Shown: piece after piece, positions 1 through 9,582 of the stretch
How the letters are laid out: the number at the start of each line of letters is the position of its first letter
How positions within the stretch are numbered: position 1 is the stretch's first letter
Origin: Erythroxylum novogranatense
Lineage: Eukaryota > Streptophyta > Magnoliopsida > Malpighiales > Erythroxylaceae
Length of the DNA: 64,000 bases
Reading direction: 5' to 3'
Assembly: GCA_029891385.1 (NCBI GenBank)
Contig: CM057233.1
Location: 25,714,150 to 25,778,149 of the forward strand
Notes under the pieces: generated by a model
What the model saw: only the letters and a program-made list of their open reading frames with translations
Databases searched by the model: none
What the model was told of the DNA's origin: nothing
Program-made: the position numbers and the translations under genes

Positions 1-8
1 AACGAAAA

Positions 9-84
9 ACGCACGCCGCGTTGAGCGTGTGCGGCTATGTCGCGATGTGTGCGACGCGTACACCTCGGCGAGGACGCCTATTTT
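9..84. repeat. CpG-rich palindrome cassette in Y1
   Basis: A GC-rich island in AT-rich LTR sequence. It contains several short inverted repeats: CGCAC with GTGCG, GTCGC with GCGAC, and CCTCG with CGAGG around one G. It sits in the LTR position where Y2 has AGTCGACT repeats and Y3 an 18-bp array. Confidence 0.55.
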
Positions 85-622
85 CCGAAAGTTGGTTTTG
101 AAGTTTTGGGATTTAGAAGTTAAGCTGATTCAATTGGTTTCCAATTTATTGCAATATATGGATTATGAATTCGGGTTTTAGAATTGATATTAAGAAAATT
201 TTGGATTAGTGTCGGGAATATCATAAACATGTATGGTACGCAATTGAATTGTTTAGTGTGGATAATTGACTTCAGTAAATTGAACAATTAGTAATATCTA
301 TGTGTTCTGATTGTATAGAGGCACAAGTGGAGCGTCGATCCTCCGACGTAGCTGAGACTTCCCGGCATTAACTCGGAAGTTACAGGTGAGTAACCTAGTT
401 GGTTCCTCAATAATTATGTGTTTAATTTCGTGCTTATGCTATGAGGATGAAATGGAGGGTTATATGTTTGATTGAAATTGGTTTCGGACCAAGGGTGTCT
501 GAAGGATCGGTAATTTGTTATCGAAGTGCTATACAGGTAAAATTAAATGCGAATTGGGCATGTGTTAAATTGAAATTGGAACATGTGCATTTCATGCATA
601 AAAGTAAGATCAGATAAAAGTA

Positions 623-804
623 GTTGTGACCGGAGCAGCCAACGTATTTGAGAGCTTTAAGCTCAACGCACAGGACCTCTGGTCTAACATATTTCAGAGC
701 CTCAGGCTCACCGTATCAGGGCATATCACGCCCAACGTATTCAGAGCCACAGGCTCAACGCAATGTGCCCGTCACTGGGACAGTTTCAGGCGTACGGTCA
801 CAAC
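623..804. other. Multi-hairpin array with outer closing stem (Y1)
   Basis: GTTGTGACCG (623-632) pairs perfectly with CGGTCACAAC (795-804). Between them lie five small inverted repeats starting at 652, 674, 697, 719 and 744, a spacing of 22-25 bases: GAGC/GCTC, GACC/GGTC, GAGCC/GGCTC, GGGC/GCCC and GAGCC/GGCTC. Arm sequences differ between units while pairing is kept. Homologous arrays lie in Y2 and Y3. The function is unknown; RNA structure is my inference. Confidence 0.7.
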
Positions 805-960
805 AACGTAAGAAAATGAAAGTGTCACATGCGCATTGCATAAGTAAATGATTGACTGCAAAATATGTGAAAGGCGGAATGCCTTATATTTGAAAATTGC
901 ATGTGATATTTCTGAAATTGATAATGTGTGATTATATGTATATTATCTGTGTTTGCATGA

Positions 961-1013
961 GTTGGGTGGACCATCGATGATGGTTTCTCGCTGAGTTCGC
1001 AAACTCACCCAAC
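961..1013. other. Conserved double-hairpin block (Y1)
   Basis: GTTGGGTG (961-968) can pair with CACCCAAC (1006-1013). Inside are ACCATC-GAT-GATGGT (970-984) and TGAGTT-loop-AACTCA (992-1007, overlapping the outer arm by two bases). The two inner hairpins are retained in Y2 (29041-29080) and Y3 (34165-34202). A pyrimidine tract and CAG follow shortly after. Confidence 0.6.
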
Positions 1014-1386
1014 ATTGCAATATATTTTTCAGGTCAGCGATAGTAGTTTTCCTAGCTCCAGATTGTTAGAGTCTTCTCTGCCTTGTGGATCGTGGCGGCA
1101 AGAGAAGCTATGGCGCAGAGGTGGGTCAGCTGGGATCTTCTTTTTGAGATGACCTGGTTAGGAGTCGATAGTTCTTTTGAGTATTGTATAGACTATGCTT
1201 TTGGACAAAATTGTAATTATGGATTGGAGAAATGAAACGTAAAATTGGTTTCAATTTTTAGTGATATTTATATTGATGCCATGTGGATTGTAGTTGGTTG
1301 CTCGGTAGTGCACTTTTATCGTAGATTATGTATCGGAGCGACCTGCGGGCGTCCCGATGTGTACCCTACGATAAGAGGGCGCTACA

Positions 1387-1686
1387 CTTACATAAACAAC
1401 CGTGCATGTTTAAGTCATAGTCATGACTTATATGTAAGTCACAGTCGTGAATGTCTGTACTTATATGCATGGATGTGCATATCTAAGTCACAATCGCGAA
1501 CATGCATGGTCGTGCATGTGTAAGTCACAGTCGTGTCCATGATAAGTAAGTCACAGTCGTTACTTACACATCCCCTTCATTTCCTTCATTTTCCTGTAAT
1601 GTTTTAGTTATTACGTGGCAGCTGCAAAGGATGAGTGCATGAAACCCTAGACCTAAGAACATACTATAAATAAAAGGAGGGCGGCG
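1387..1686 (+). promoter_or_regulatory. Unassigned segment with repeat array and TATA box, split by Z
   Basis: About 300 bases between Y1 and Z. 1411-1561 holds five imperfect copies of a TAAGTCACAGTCGTG word with palindromic GCATGCATG-like spacers. A good TATA box, TATAAATA, lies at 1665-1672. Removing Z joins this to 30516-30860, a purine-rich leader-like stretch, so the TATA box probably belongs to an LTR or promoter whose transcript ran toward the Gag remnant at 34831. No primer site was found, so its identity as the LTR of element D is only a suggestion. Confidence 0.4.
1411..1561 (+). repeat. Five-copy TAAGTCACAGTCGTG repeat upstream of a TATA box
   Basis: Copies begin near 1411, 1433, 1483, 1521 and 1547 with substitutions. 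They are irregularly spaced by 22-50 bases and separated by CATGCATG-type palindromes. Their placement about 100 bases upstream of TATAAATA resembles enhancer-like U3 repeats of plant LTR elements; that role is inferred. Confidence 0.6.
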
Positions 1687-2203
1687 AAGATTGTTGGCCC
1701 TAAATTTTTTTAATGAATAAGCATGATTTAAATTGATTTCAAGGTTTTGATAGATAAACTATTGATCAAGAGTGATTAATTATGTTAATGTGTGAAAGAA
1801 AATAACAGGGGTTAGTTGAACTATTAAAGTAGTGGGAGAGGAGAGTGTAAGGCCAAATTTGGCAAGTCACTTAAGTTTAAAAACCATAAGGCATGAAAGG
1901 AAGGGCAAGGTGGACTTTTATCATTCATTAAGGGTAAAATGGGAAGAAAGAAGTGTTGTTTCCTTCCTTAAGAAGGAAAAACAAAACAAAAATGGGAGAG
2001 GAAAAATGAAATAACAAAACCAAAGAGAGGAAGAAGAGAGGTTTCGGTGGTTGAGAGGAAAGAAAATAGTTGAGCTAGGGTTTCATCTTTTACTCTTTTA
2101 TAAGCTTTCTAGAGAGATTTAGAGGTTATACAAGAAGTGGAAAAGGTAGGGAAAATCAAGAGCTTTCTTTTGAACCCAACATCTCTTCTTTTGGTGAAGA
2201 TAT

Positions 2204-2214
2204 AAGGTAAGAGC
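2204..2214 (+). promoter_or_regulatory. Splice-donor-like AAG|GTAAGAGC in Z 5' LTR
   Basis: It matches the plant 5' splice-site consensus and is kept in the 3' LTR (18598-18608). Equivalent sites occur in X1 (5876-5883, minus), X2 (16556-16566, minus), X3 (24881-24891, minus), X4 (40621-40626, minus), Y2 (20978), Y3 (31722) and H (62302). Use in splicing is inferred. Confidence 0.45.
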
Positions 2215-3362
2215 ATTTTAAAGCTTTAGATATGGGAACGGTTTTGGTTCATGAAGCTTAGAAAATGCATGGGCTTAAGTTTTCTAGAACCATCTTATGA
2301 AACATACTTTGTGGGTTTCCATTTTAGCAACCCTATTGAAGTTGGACATTTTTATCTATGAAAAGGGAATCAAGAAAGACAAGAGGAGTAAGAGGAGAGG
2401 CACATTTGAGCAAGCTATAAGCCAGGATATTCAAGGTGGATTTCACTTTTATAGTTAAGTAATAAGCCAATAAAGTTTCTGTCAAGAAATCATAGTAAAT
2501 GATTTTTCAACTACCTCATTAATGTGCATTTAATGTTTTCTAAATGTTGTAAGATTGTGTTACATGATTATACATAATTTGTGTGATGATTCATGAAAAG
2601 TTGTTTTTTAAAAGGATCATTTGAAATGATGCATGATTTTGAAACAATACTTTTAGCAATGGTTCAAAATATAGCAAGTATACTAAAAAGCAAGTTTTCA
2701 AGAGAAGGGCCATTTTGGGCATCAAGCTTACAAGATTATGAAATATATGTTACGTGGGTTTATGGTGGTCCTCTAAATTATGTCACGTGTATGTTGACCA
2801 AGTTAAAGGCTTCTCCCACCTGCTCACTAGTGGCATGGAGCTCCTTCAGGGACTCCCATAAGTTCACGGCTACGTAAGACCATTATGTGGAAATGCGTAG
2901 TACGTTCTATTTTGGATCCACCCGAACCATTTGATGTGTTTATGTATTCATGACAAGTTGATTGGAGTAATGCATTCATGATTTTCATAACCATGAATTT
3001 CTGTATAGAAAATGTTTTAAAATTTTTTTTGCTTGTTGCAAACTATAAAATTGTTTCCCACGGGCTTTAAGCTCACCCCCTATTTTCCTCCCCATAGAGA
3101 TTGAGCAATCAAGGACCAAGGCATCACTCCACTTTTGAAATGTTGTTGTAATTTAAGAAAATCTAGTAAATCAAGGCTTTAGATGCATTTTGAGCAATTT
3201 ATTGTTCATATGTCTTTTGTAATTGGAGATATTTTTGAAACGTACATATATTGGGGACTTGAAATGCCCACTAAAGCTTTGTAAAACTACAATCTTTTGA
3301 TACTAATGGTTTCTGATTTTGGTTTCGCCTATGATACTCAAGGTTACGTAAGGGGAAAATTT

Positions 3363-3697
3363 TGTGTACTGACTTCAGGATATCTCTGGGTTGATGTGAG
3401 CTGATTTAAGAAAAATTGTCTTCTTGAAGTTGTAGATGATTTTTCTAGCTTTTCAACGATATAAAGTTTGTGAATTTTGGATATTGGAGTAGAGTGATAT
3501 GAGCATTACAAGTCGTGATGTTGCACAGGATATAGGTTTACATAAAAATACGTGTACTGACTTTAGGGATATTTTTGGGTTGATGTAAGCTGATTTAGGC
3601 AAAATTATCTTCTTGGAAGTTGTAGATGATTTACCAGCTTTCCAACTATATAAAGTTTGTAAATTTTGGATATCAGAGTTAAAAGATACGAGCATTA
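3363..3697 (+). repeat. Two diverged tandem units in Z LTR
   Basis: Unit 1 (about 3363-3508) and unit 2 (about 3550-3697) share the order: 'GTGTACTGAC', 'GGGTTGATGT', 'GTTGTAGATGATTT', 'TATAAAGTTTGT', 'GAGCATTACA'. The same two units are in the 3' LTR (19755-20095). Related units recur in X1 and Y2. Confidence 0.7.
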
Positions 3698-4905
3698 CAT
3701 GTTGGTACCCGATTTTGAAACCGGACCCCAACCGGAAAACGGAATCATAACAAAGCGAAACGAAAGGTGAAAACATATCGGAAACAAATCGAATAAGAAT
3801 TTAATCAGATCAAAGGCGAATCGAATCAGAGCAATCGAACATCGCGTTGGAAACCTTAAGATATCTAATCTAAACCAATCAAATCCGGTATATTTTTTTT
3901 CTTTCTTTCTTTTTCATCATACAACACAATACCAATATCTAAATGGAATTTAACAATTCCACAACCTCAAATCATTTTATCCTTCTCATTCATACATCTC
4001 TCATAATTCTTTTTTTTTTACCAAATCTTATTTTTCTTTAAACATCTCACACATGACTAATACAAATGAAGCCATACACAAAATGCACTTCAATAACTCA
4101 AATCCAGCAACACAATTCATCGAACCACCCGTCCGGAGTCCAAACCACAACCAGTACACATTTTATATACAAAACCATTCATATTCATCTCATCTCAATT
4201 CAGTATGCAAATTCATAATTCATTTCAAACCCAAACCGATCATATTCATATACAATCACAATTCATATTCCATAATCATACACAATCTTATATCTCAATT
4301 CAATACACAAATTTCATAACTCTTTATAATTCATACATCTCATGAAATAATTGCTAACAAAAATATTAATGGCATTCCAAGCCATGTACAAAAACCAATA
4401 CCAAAATCCATCATTCACATTCCAAAATAAATACATTTCAAACCCTAATGACATTTTCAAGCCATATACAACACTAAAATCTCAAATGCATAAACCAAAA
4501 GACAAGTACGTTCGAACAGATGCCTTGACTTCCTTTCATCTAATCTCCTGCTCGAAACTTGGAGATGGGGATGAAAGGGGGGTGAGCTTGATAGCTCGTG
4601 GATAACATGTTTATAAAATGAACAATAAGCAAAAACCTTTGCAAAACTCATTTTCCATTAATAATTACTTCTCAGCAGATAATTTATCAAAAACTTATTT
4701 TCCAAACTTTTCAACTTTTCAAAACCAAACATAAACAATTTCCAAAATTTCATGGTTGAAAACTCATTTTCTCATTTCTCAAAATTCCCAAAGTTTTCAC
4801 AATTTATGAACAAAATCAAATCATGAATGCATCACAAATATAAACAAAAACAAAGACACATAAACACATCAAAATGGTTTGGGTCGGTCCAAAACGGAAC
4901 GTACT

Positions 4906-4947
4906 GCACAGGACCGCTATGCACATTCCCGCATAGCGGTCCTGTGC
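4906..4947. repeat. 17-bp perfect inverted repeat with 8-base loop in X1
   Basis: GCACAGGACCGCTATGC (4906-4922) and its exact reverse complement (4931-4947) flank ACATTCCC. A third copy of the right arm plus GCCGTGAAC follows as a direct repeat near 4977-5002. It is GC-rich against an AT-rich background and has no counterpart at the matching place in X2. Confidence 0.85.
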
Positions 4948-6950
4948 AGCCGTGAACAGAACATATTATACTTTCCCGCATAGCGGTCCAGTGTAGCCGT
5001 GAACTTATGGGAGTCCGAAATCGGAGCTCCAATGTCACTAGCGGGTAGGCGGGTGAAGCCTATAAAAACGAGACAAGTGCACTTGACTCAAACTTATGGG
5101 ACCTAACCAAACCCACAAAACACATATTTCATACTTGAAAATAGAATTGCCCGAAGGCACATTTCAAAAACTTAATTTTTCATTTTTTCATATCGTGTCG
5201 TACTCGACACATTCACATTCACAATTTTACATACATTCATATAACAATTCAAATGCAATCTGAAATCATCAATCAATCGCATAACCATCACATTCATATT
5301 CAATTTCTCAATCATGCATAAACATGGAATGCAAAAATCATAACAATTGCTTAAAATCATAATTTATCACTTCAATCATAAGTAATGAATTTCAGAACTT
5401 TTCTTAATTTCTCAAATCATTTATAACTTGTAACATTTTTCCAAAGCATTTGGAAACAATAAATTTCAATACTTTCTTTCCAGATTGTTCGATCAATTTC
5501 ACAAATCATTTAAAAACAATGAATTAAACCTTTGTAACAATTTTTCAAAATCATTCGGAATCAATAAATTTCAGAAATATTTTCCTTTCTTGATTTTTCA
5601 AGATCACATAATTGACTTATAATTCAAAATATAAACATATCACCCACCTCATTTCCATGCTAGAACTTTGTCCAAAGCCTCAATTGCTCCAAATCCTCAC
5701 TTTAATTTTCCTAATTCATAACATAAACCCTAATTAATAATCATCCAAAATTAAACATCACCTAAGGCATAATCACCAAAATTGAGCTTGGAAATCACAA
5801 ACCCATACCATTTTCAAGGTATCTAAACCAAAAACTTACTAAAAATTCAAAGCTTAAAAATTTTTCTTACCTTCAACCTTCACATTTTTGGATTTTTCTT
5901 GGCTCATCTTGGAGCTTTCACCTTCTTCCACCTTTTCCCCTTGAATCCTCTTAAAATCGTGCTTGAAAGCTAGGAAAAATCGAAACCCTAATCCCCTTTT
6001 TCTTTTTTCCTCTATCTCCATCGAAGCTCCATTCTTCCTCTCTTCTTTCTTCTTCTTTCGTTTTGCTCTTTTCCTCTAAAGTTTTGGCTGCTCCAACTTA
6101 AAAACGACAGCCCTCCTGCCAAGTCATTTAATGAATGACAAATGACCGTATTAACCTTCCATATAAGCCTAAAACCTTAACTCTTGAAGTGATCTTCCAA
6201 AATTGCCCCTAAACTTTGTTTCAATTTATGCTTACTTTAGGACATTTTTCTCACCATCAAATTGAAAGAATTTGCCAAAACTTCCTTCTAGATAAATGTT
6301 CTTCATTGTCTTAATTTTATAACGCCACCAAAATCATTTAATTTGGTGCACTACTCCAAAAGTTATAGTCCAAACATTTCGGACTATCATTATGCTAAAA
6401 CATTTTCCAGCACTTTAATTCCATCCAAAAATTGACATTCTTAGAGACTGAATTAAAATTAACTTCCTTCATACAAATTATAGCCTTAGCTTTCTAGTTT
6501 AATCCAAATCAAGAATCACTTCATTTGGAAGTTATGGCCAAAATACATTCAGATTTTTCTAATCCCATACTGCATATTAAACCCGACTTCCATTCAAAAA
6601 TTGGAAGTCTTAGGGGCTAATTTTAATTCAATTCTTTCATAAGACTTGTAGCCCCAAGTCTCTATTTTATTTTACCACAACAATCAACTCAATTGGATCT
6701 CTACAGATTAATAATTGCTCAAAATACTGAACCATGTTTAGAAAATTATACAACTCACTTTGACTAAATCAATCATCCTTAATTTAATCTCAAAAAAATC
6801 CAAAAATTTTCATAAACAGATAGAGGGATGTCTTAGGAATCCAACGCTTCAAAAATCAAGTTGATCAGAGGTCGGAGAAAAAAGTTATGGCCAAAAGAAT
6901 GGAGAGAGGTCGGTAAGGAAAAATTCCAAATCGGAGCTCGCACTCGCGAG

Positions 6951-7080
6951 CGGCCGAGCGGAAGCGGCCGGGCGGAAATGGCCGGGCGGAAATGGCCGAG
7001 CGGAAATGGCTGAGCAGAAATGGCCGAGCGGGAATGGCCGAACGGAAATGGCCAAGCAGCAATGGCCGAGCGGGAGCCGG
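6951..7080. repeat. 14-bp tandem repeat (GGCCGAGCGGAAAT) in X1
   Basis: About nine units with a few substitutions each. Because 14 is not a multiple of three, all three frames stay open and long spurious ORFs appear on both strands. The array lies just before (sense) the GGCCATAAC block, the address of the other word cassettes. Confidence 0.85.
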
Positions 7081-7139
7081 TGGGCGAGTCGCTCACCAGG
7101 ATGACCCAGCGTGGCCGCTCGCCAGGGCAACCTTCCAAC

Positions 7140-8030
7140 TTCTAACATTCATAACTTGTGACTCAGAACTCCAAAATTTTCAAATCTGGTATCAATGGAA
7201 AGATAAAAGAAATCTATACAATTTTCATGTAGAATTCAGAAACCAATTCCGTATCTAAAGGGGTCAAAAATCCACTCAAAGTTTATGTCCACTAATACTC
7301 TTCCCAGACAATAGCAGCAACTTGTAAAAATTATAACTTCCTATTTCATAGCCCAAAATTTCCATACTTTACACCAATGGAAAGATCAAAACATAATATA
7401 AAGCTTTCATGAAGAACTTAAGAGCAAATTCAGCCTCAATATAGTTCAAAAATTCAATCAAAGTTACTGTCCGAATGCTATCATCAGAACAGTAACAAAA
7501 CTTCTAAAATTCATAATTTCTCATCCCATTGTCCAAAAATTATATACTTTATATCAATGCAAAGATAAAAACATAATCTAAAACTTTCATGAAGCACTTA
7601 AAGGCAATTTCTGCCTCTGTAAGGGTCAAACTTTCAATCAAAGTTACTGCCCACTTAAATGTCATCCTATACCACATCCAAACTTTAAAATTTCAAATCT
7701 TCTCATTTCCTCAACCAAAAATAACATATTTCAAATCATTGAAAAGCTATAAACTTCCTCTAAAACTTTCATGTAGACCACTTAACTCAATTCAAAACAT
7801 ATTAGTCCAGAAATCGCCTCAAAACACAGCATACACAATCTTACACTTAGAGCATTTTCCAAAACCAAAGCAAAAATACACTTAAATTTGAAAGATCATA
7901 ACTTTCAATCCTGATATCGAAAAATATCATACTTTATGGCGACAGAAAGTTTTCAACAGAAGTTACAATTTTTATGAAGATCATTTTCTCAAATTCTGCC
8001 TAAATCAAAAAGTCAACTCTCTACTACAAA
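7140..8030 (-). repeat. Diverged tandem units of about 165-185 bp in X1
   Basis: Four to five units share 'CATAACTT..', 'CCAAAATTT', 'ATACTTTA.A.CAATGGAAAG', 'CTTTCATGAAG' and 'TCAAAGTTACTG' in the same order on the plus strand. They correspond to the units of the Z and Y LTRs read in opposite orientation. Confidence 0.6.
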
Positions 8031-8289
8031 AAGTCAAACTTTCTTAATTCTCCAAAATATAACACTTTCACTAATCATTTCTTGCTTTTCAACTTCCATT
8101 TCAATAATCTCTTTCACTTTTTTTTTATAACCCAAACAATTCTACTCAAATCTCAAATTCATCAACACCCATCAGTTCTTTTCTCATAGTACAATAACAT
8201 CTATAACAAAGTTCATATGCAAAAACACTCATTTAATTTCATGTAATAATTTCTAATTTCCACTAAAAGATCGGGGTCCAATATTATAA

Positions 8290-8745
8290 GTTGTAAGGTT
8301 TCATCATCTTAGTGTGACATCAGCATTGTCTTAGTCTTCTTTCGTCTTAATTTTGGTACCTAAGATGCTTCGTCTTAGTCTTGCATCTAAGAATGATGTT
8401 AGCATCGTCTTAGAATGACGTCAACATTGTCTTAGTCTTCTTTCGTCTTAGTTTTGGTACCTAAGATGCTTTTCCTTAGTCTTGCGTCTCATAATGACGT
8501 CAGCATCGTCTTAGAAAGACGTCATCATCGTTTTAGTCTTCTTTCGTCTTAGTTTTGGTACCTAAGATGCTTCCTCTTAGTCTTGCGTCTCAAAATGATG
8601 TCAGCATCATCTTAGTCTTCTTTCGTCTTAGTTTTGGTACCTAAGACGCTTCGTCTTAGTTTTGAGTCTTAGTATGATGTCAGCATCGTCTTAGTATGAT
8701 GTCAACATTGTCTTAGTATGACGTTAGCATCGTCTTAGTTTGACT
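8290..8745. repeat. CGTCTTAG word array in Z 5' LTR (about 101-bp units)
   Basis: Four units begin GTCTTCTTTCGTCTTAG near 8335, 8437, 8538 and 8617. Each carries CTTAG-TTTTGGTAC-CTAAG around GGTACC; in the best copies the arms are CGTCTTAG and CTAAGACG. GATGTCAGCATCGTCTTAG sub-repeats fill the rest. The same array is in the 3' LTR (20118-20151 plus 29486-29875). Confidence 0.85.
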
Positions 8746-9374
8746 TTTTGCTTCCTTCTTCTGTTCTATTTTTGACCCTTTTAAAAGCTGAAATTCACTT
8801 TTAGTTCTTCATAAAAGTTGTAGATCTCGAGGCCCTCTTTTAAATGGTTAAAAAACAAAATCAATCCAACATCTGTACCAAAAGTTATGGAATTTGCACC
8901 AAGACATGTACAATACAAGTAAAAGCATAAACATATTTATGTTGGCCATAGCTTCCTCGTCCAACCTCCAAATGAAGTGATTCTTAAAGCAATGAATTTC
9001 TAACATCTTTACCTATCTCTCCACGAAAATTTGTATCTTTTGGAGTTTACTTGAACAAGTTTGATGGAGAGAAAGTGAGGGTTCAGTGGGGAGAGCATAA
9101 TTGGGGTATGTACATGTTTTAGCTTTTTAAGTTTATCTTCAGCTGTAGGGCTCCAATTGAGATGATTTCTTGCTTCAAAACGAACTAGAGATTCATAGCT
9201 GCAATATCTTTAATGAAGTCAAATTGAAATTTTGGTGTTTGACTAGTGTGGGCTTTCCACTCTTATAGAATGATGGTTATTTAGGGTTATTGGAAATAAC
9301 CTCACAAGGTAGTACGCAAGCCCAAGGTTTACGACTTCAGATGTTGGGCTCCGAAAACGAGGTCCAACATATTA

Positions 9375-9386
9375 TGGTATCAGAGC
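9375..9386 (+). other. Z primer-binding site (tRNA-iMet type)
   Basis: TGGTATCAGAGC begins five bases after the LTR end (9369). It matches the 3' end complement of plant initiator Met tRNA, the usual primer of Tekay/Del chromoviruses. Confidence 0.93.
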
Positions 9387-9582
9387 AACCAGGTTTAGGT
9401 CCAAGTTTAGGATTAGGCTTTGGAGTATCCTACGTATGAAATGGGTAGCTTAAGGCATGAAAGTTTTAATTTGTTTCTTATGATTTGAAATTATTTTATA
9501 CGATTTAAACCGTTTTACATACTTTGAAATTTGTTTTGTATGAACTAAATATTTGAAATGGTTTCTATTCAAGGAGTGAAAA

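Larger units (their letters stand above)
1..1386 (+). mobile_element. Y-family LTR, 3' part (copy Y1), cut by window edge
   Basis: It ends in GGGCGCTACA at 1386 and matches, block by block, Y2 (20157-29480) and Y3 (30861-34590): a short block near 320-385, a hairpin array near 623-804, and an ACCATC-GAT-GATGGT block near 970 followed by TTTTTCAG. No primer site follows 1386, so this is either a 3' LTR or a solo LTR; its 5' end lies outside the window. Splice-like sites are seen: an acceptor-like TTGTATAG near 318, a donor-like CAG|GTGAGTAAC near 385, and an acceptor-like TTTTTCAG near 1032. No protein is encoded. The family is probably Ty3/gypsy, inferred from LTR size and resemblance to the Z LTR. 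Confidence 0.75.
3700..8283 (-). mobile_element. Solo LTR X1 inside Z 5' LTR
   Basis: On the minus strand it starts TATTGGACCCCGATC at 8283 (TGTTGG in X3) and ends at 3700 (plus TGTTGGTACCC). The flanks TTACA (3695-3699) and TTATA (8284-8288) form a 5-bp duplication with one C/T difference. Without it the Z LTR reads continuously, as the 3' LTR shows near 20090. No PBS, PPT or coding sequence is present, so a solo LTR of 4.58 kb is the simplest reading. Sense order: repeated units (8030-7140), 14-bp array (7080-6951), GGCCATAAC block, donor-like site (5883), AAGCTCACCCCCC block (about 4590), long palindrome (4906-4947). Confidence 0.8.
1692..9369 (+). repeat. Z 5' LTR, interrupted by X1
   Basis: LTR sequence is 1692-3699 and 8284-9369; X1 occupies 3700-8283. 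TATAA occurs near 2098-2103; the 3' LTR copy lacks this stretch. A donor-like AAG|GTAAGAGC lies at 2204-2214 and an acceptor-like CCCCATAG near 3103. Two similar units of about 150-185 bp (3363-3697) precede the word array at 8290-8745. The LTR ends GGTCCAACA. Confidence 0.88.

Noticed and set aside
623..804. tRNA or other known structural RNA gene
   Set aside because: No cloverleaf, no Pol III boxes and no known RNA family recognised; it is part of a repeated LTR.
3453..3776. 107-aa minus ORF
   Set aside because: It spans the Z LTR tandem units and crosses into X1, so it cannot be a real gene.
6833..7258. Several overlapping ORFs rich in Arg, Pro, Phe and Ala on both strands
   Set aside because: They are translations of the 14-bp tandem repeat, open in all frames, with no homology to a protein.
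8290..8745. CRISPR-like regular repeat array
   Set aside because: This is a plant LTR; units are about 101 bp with no unique spacers, and the same array is in the other LTR of Z.
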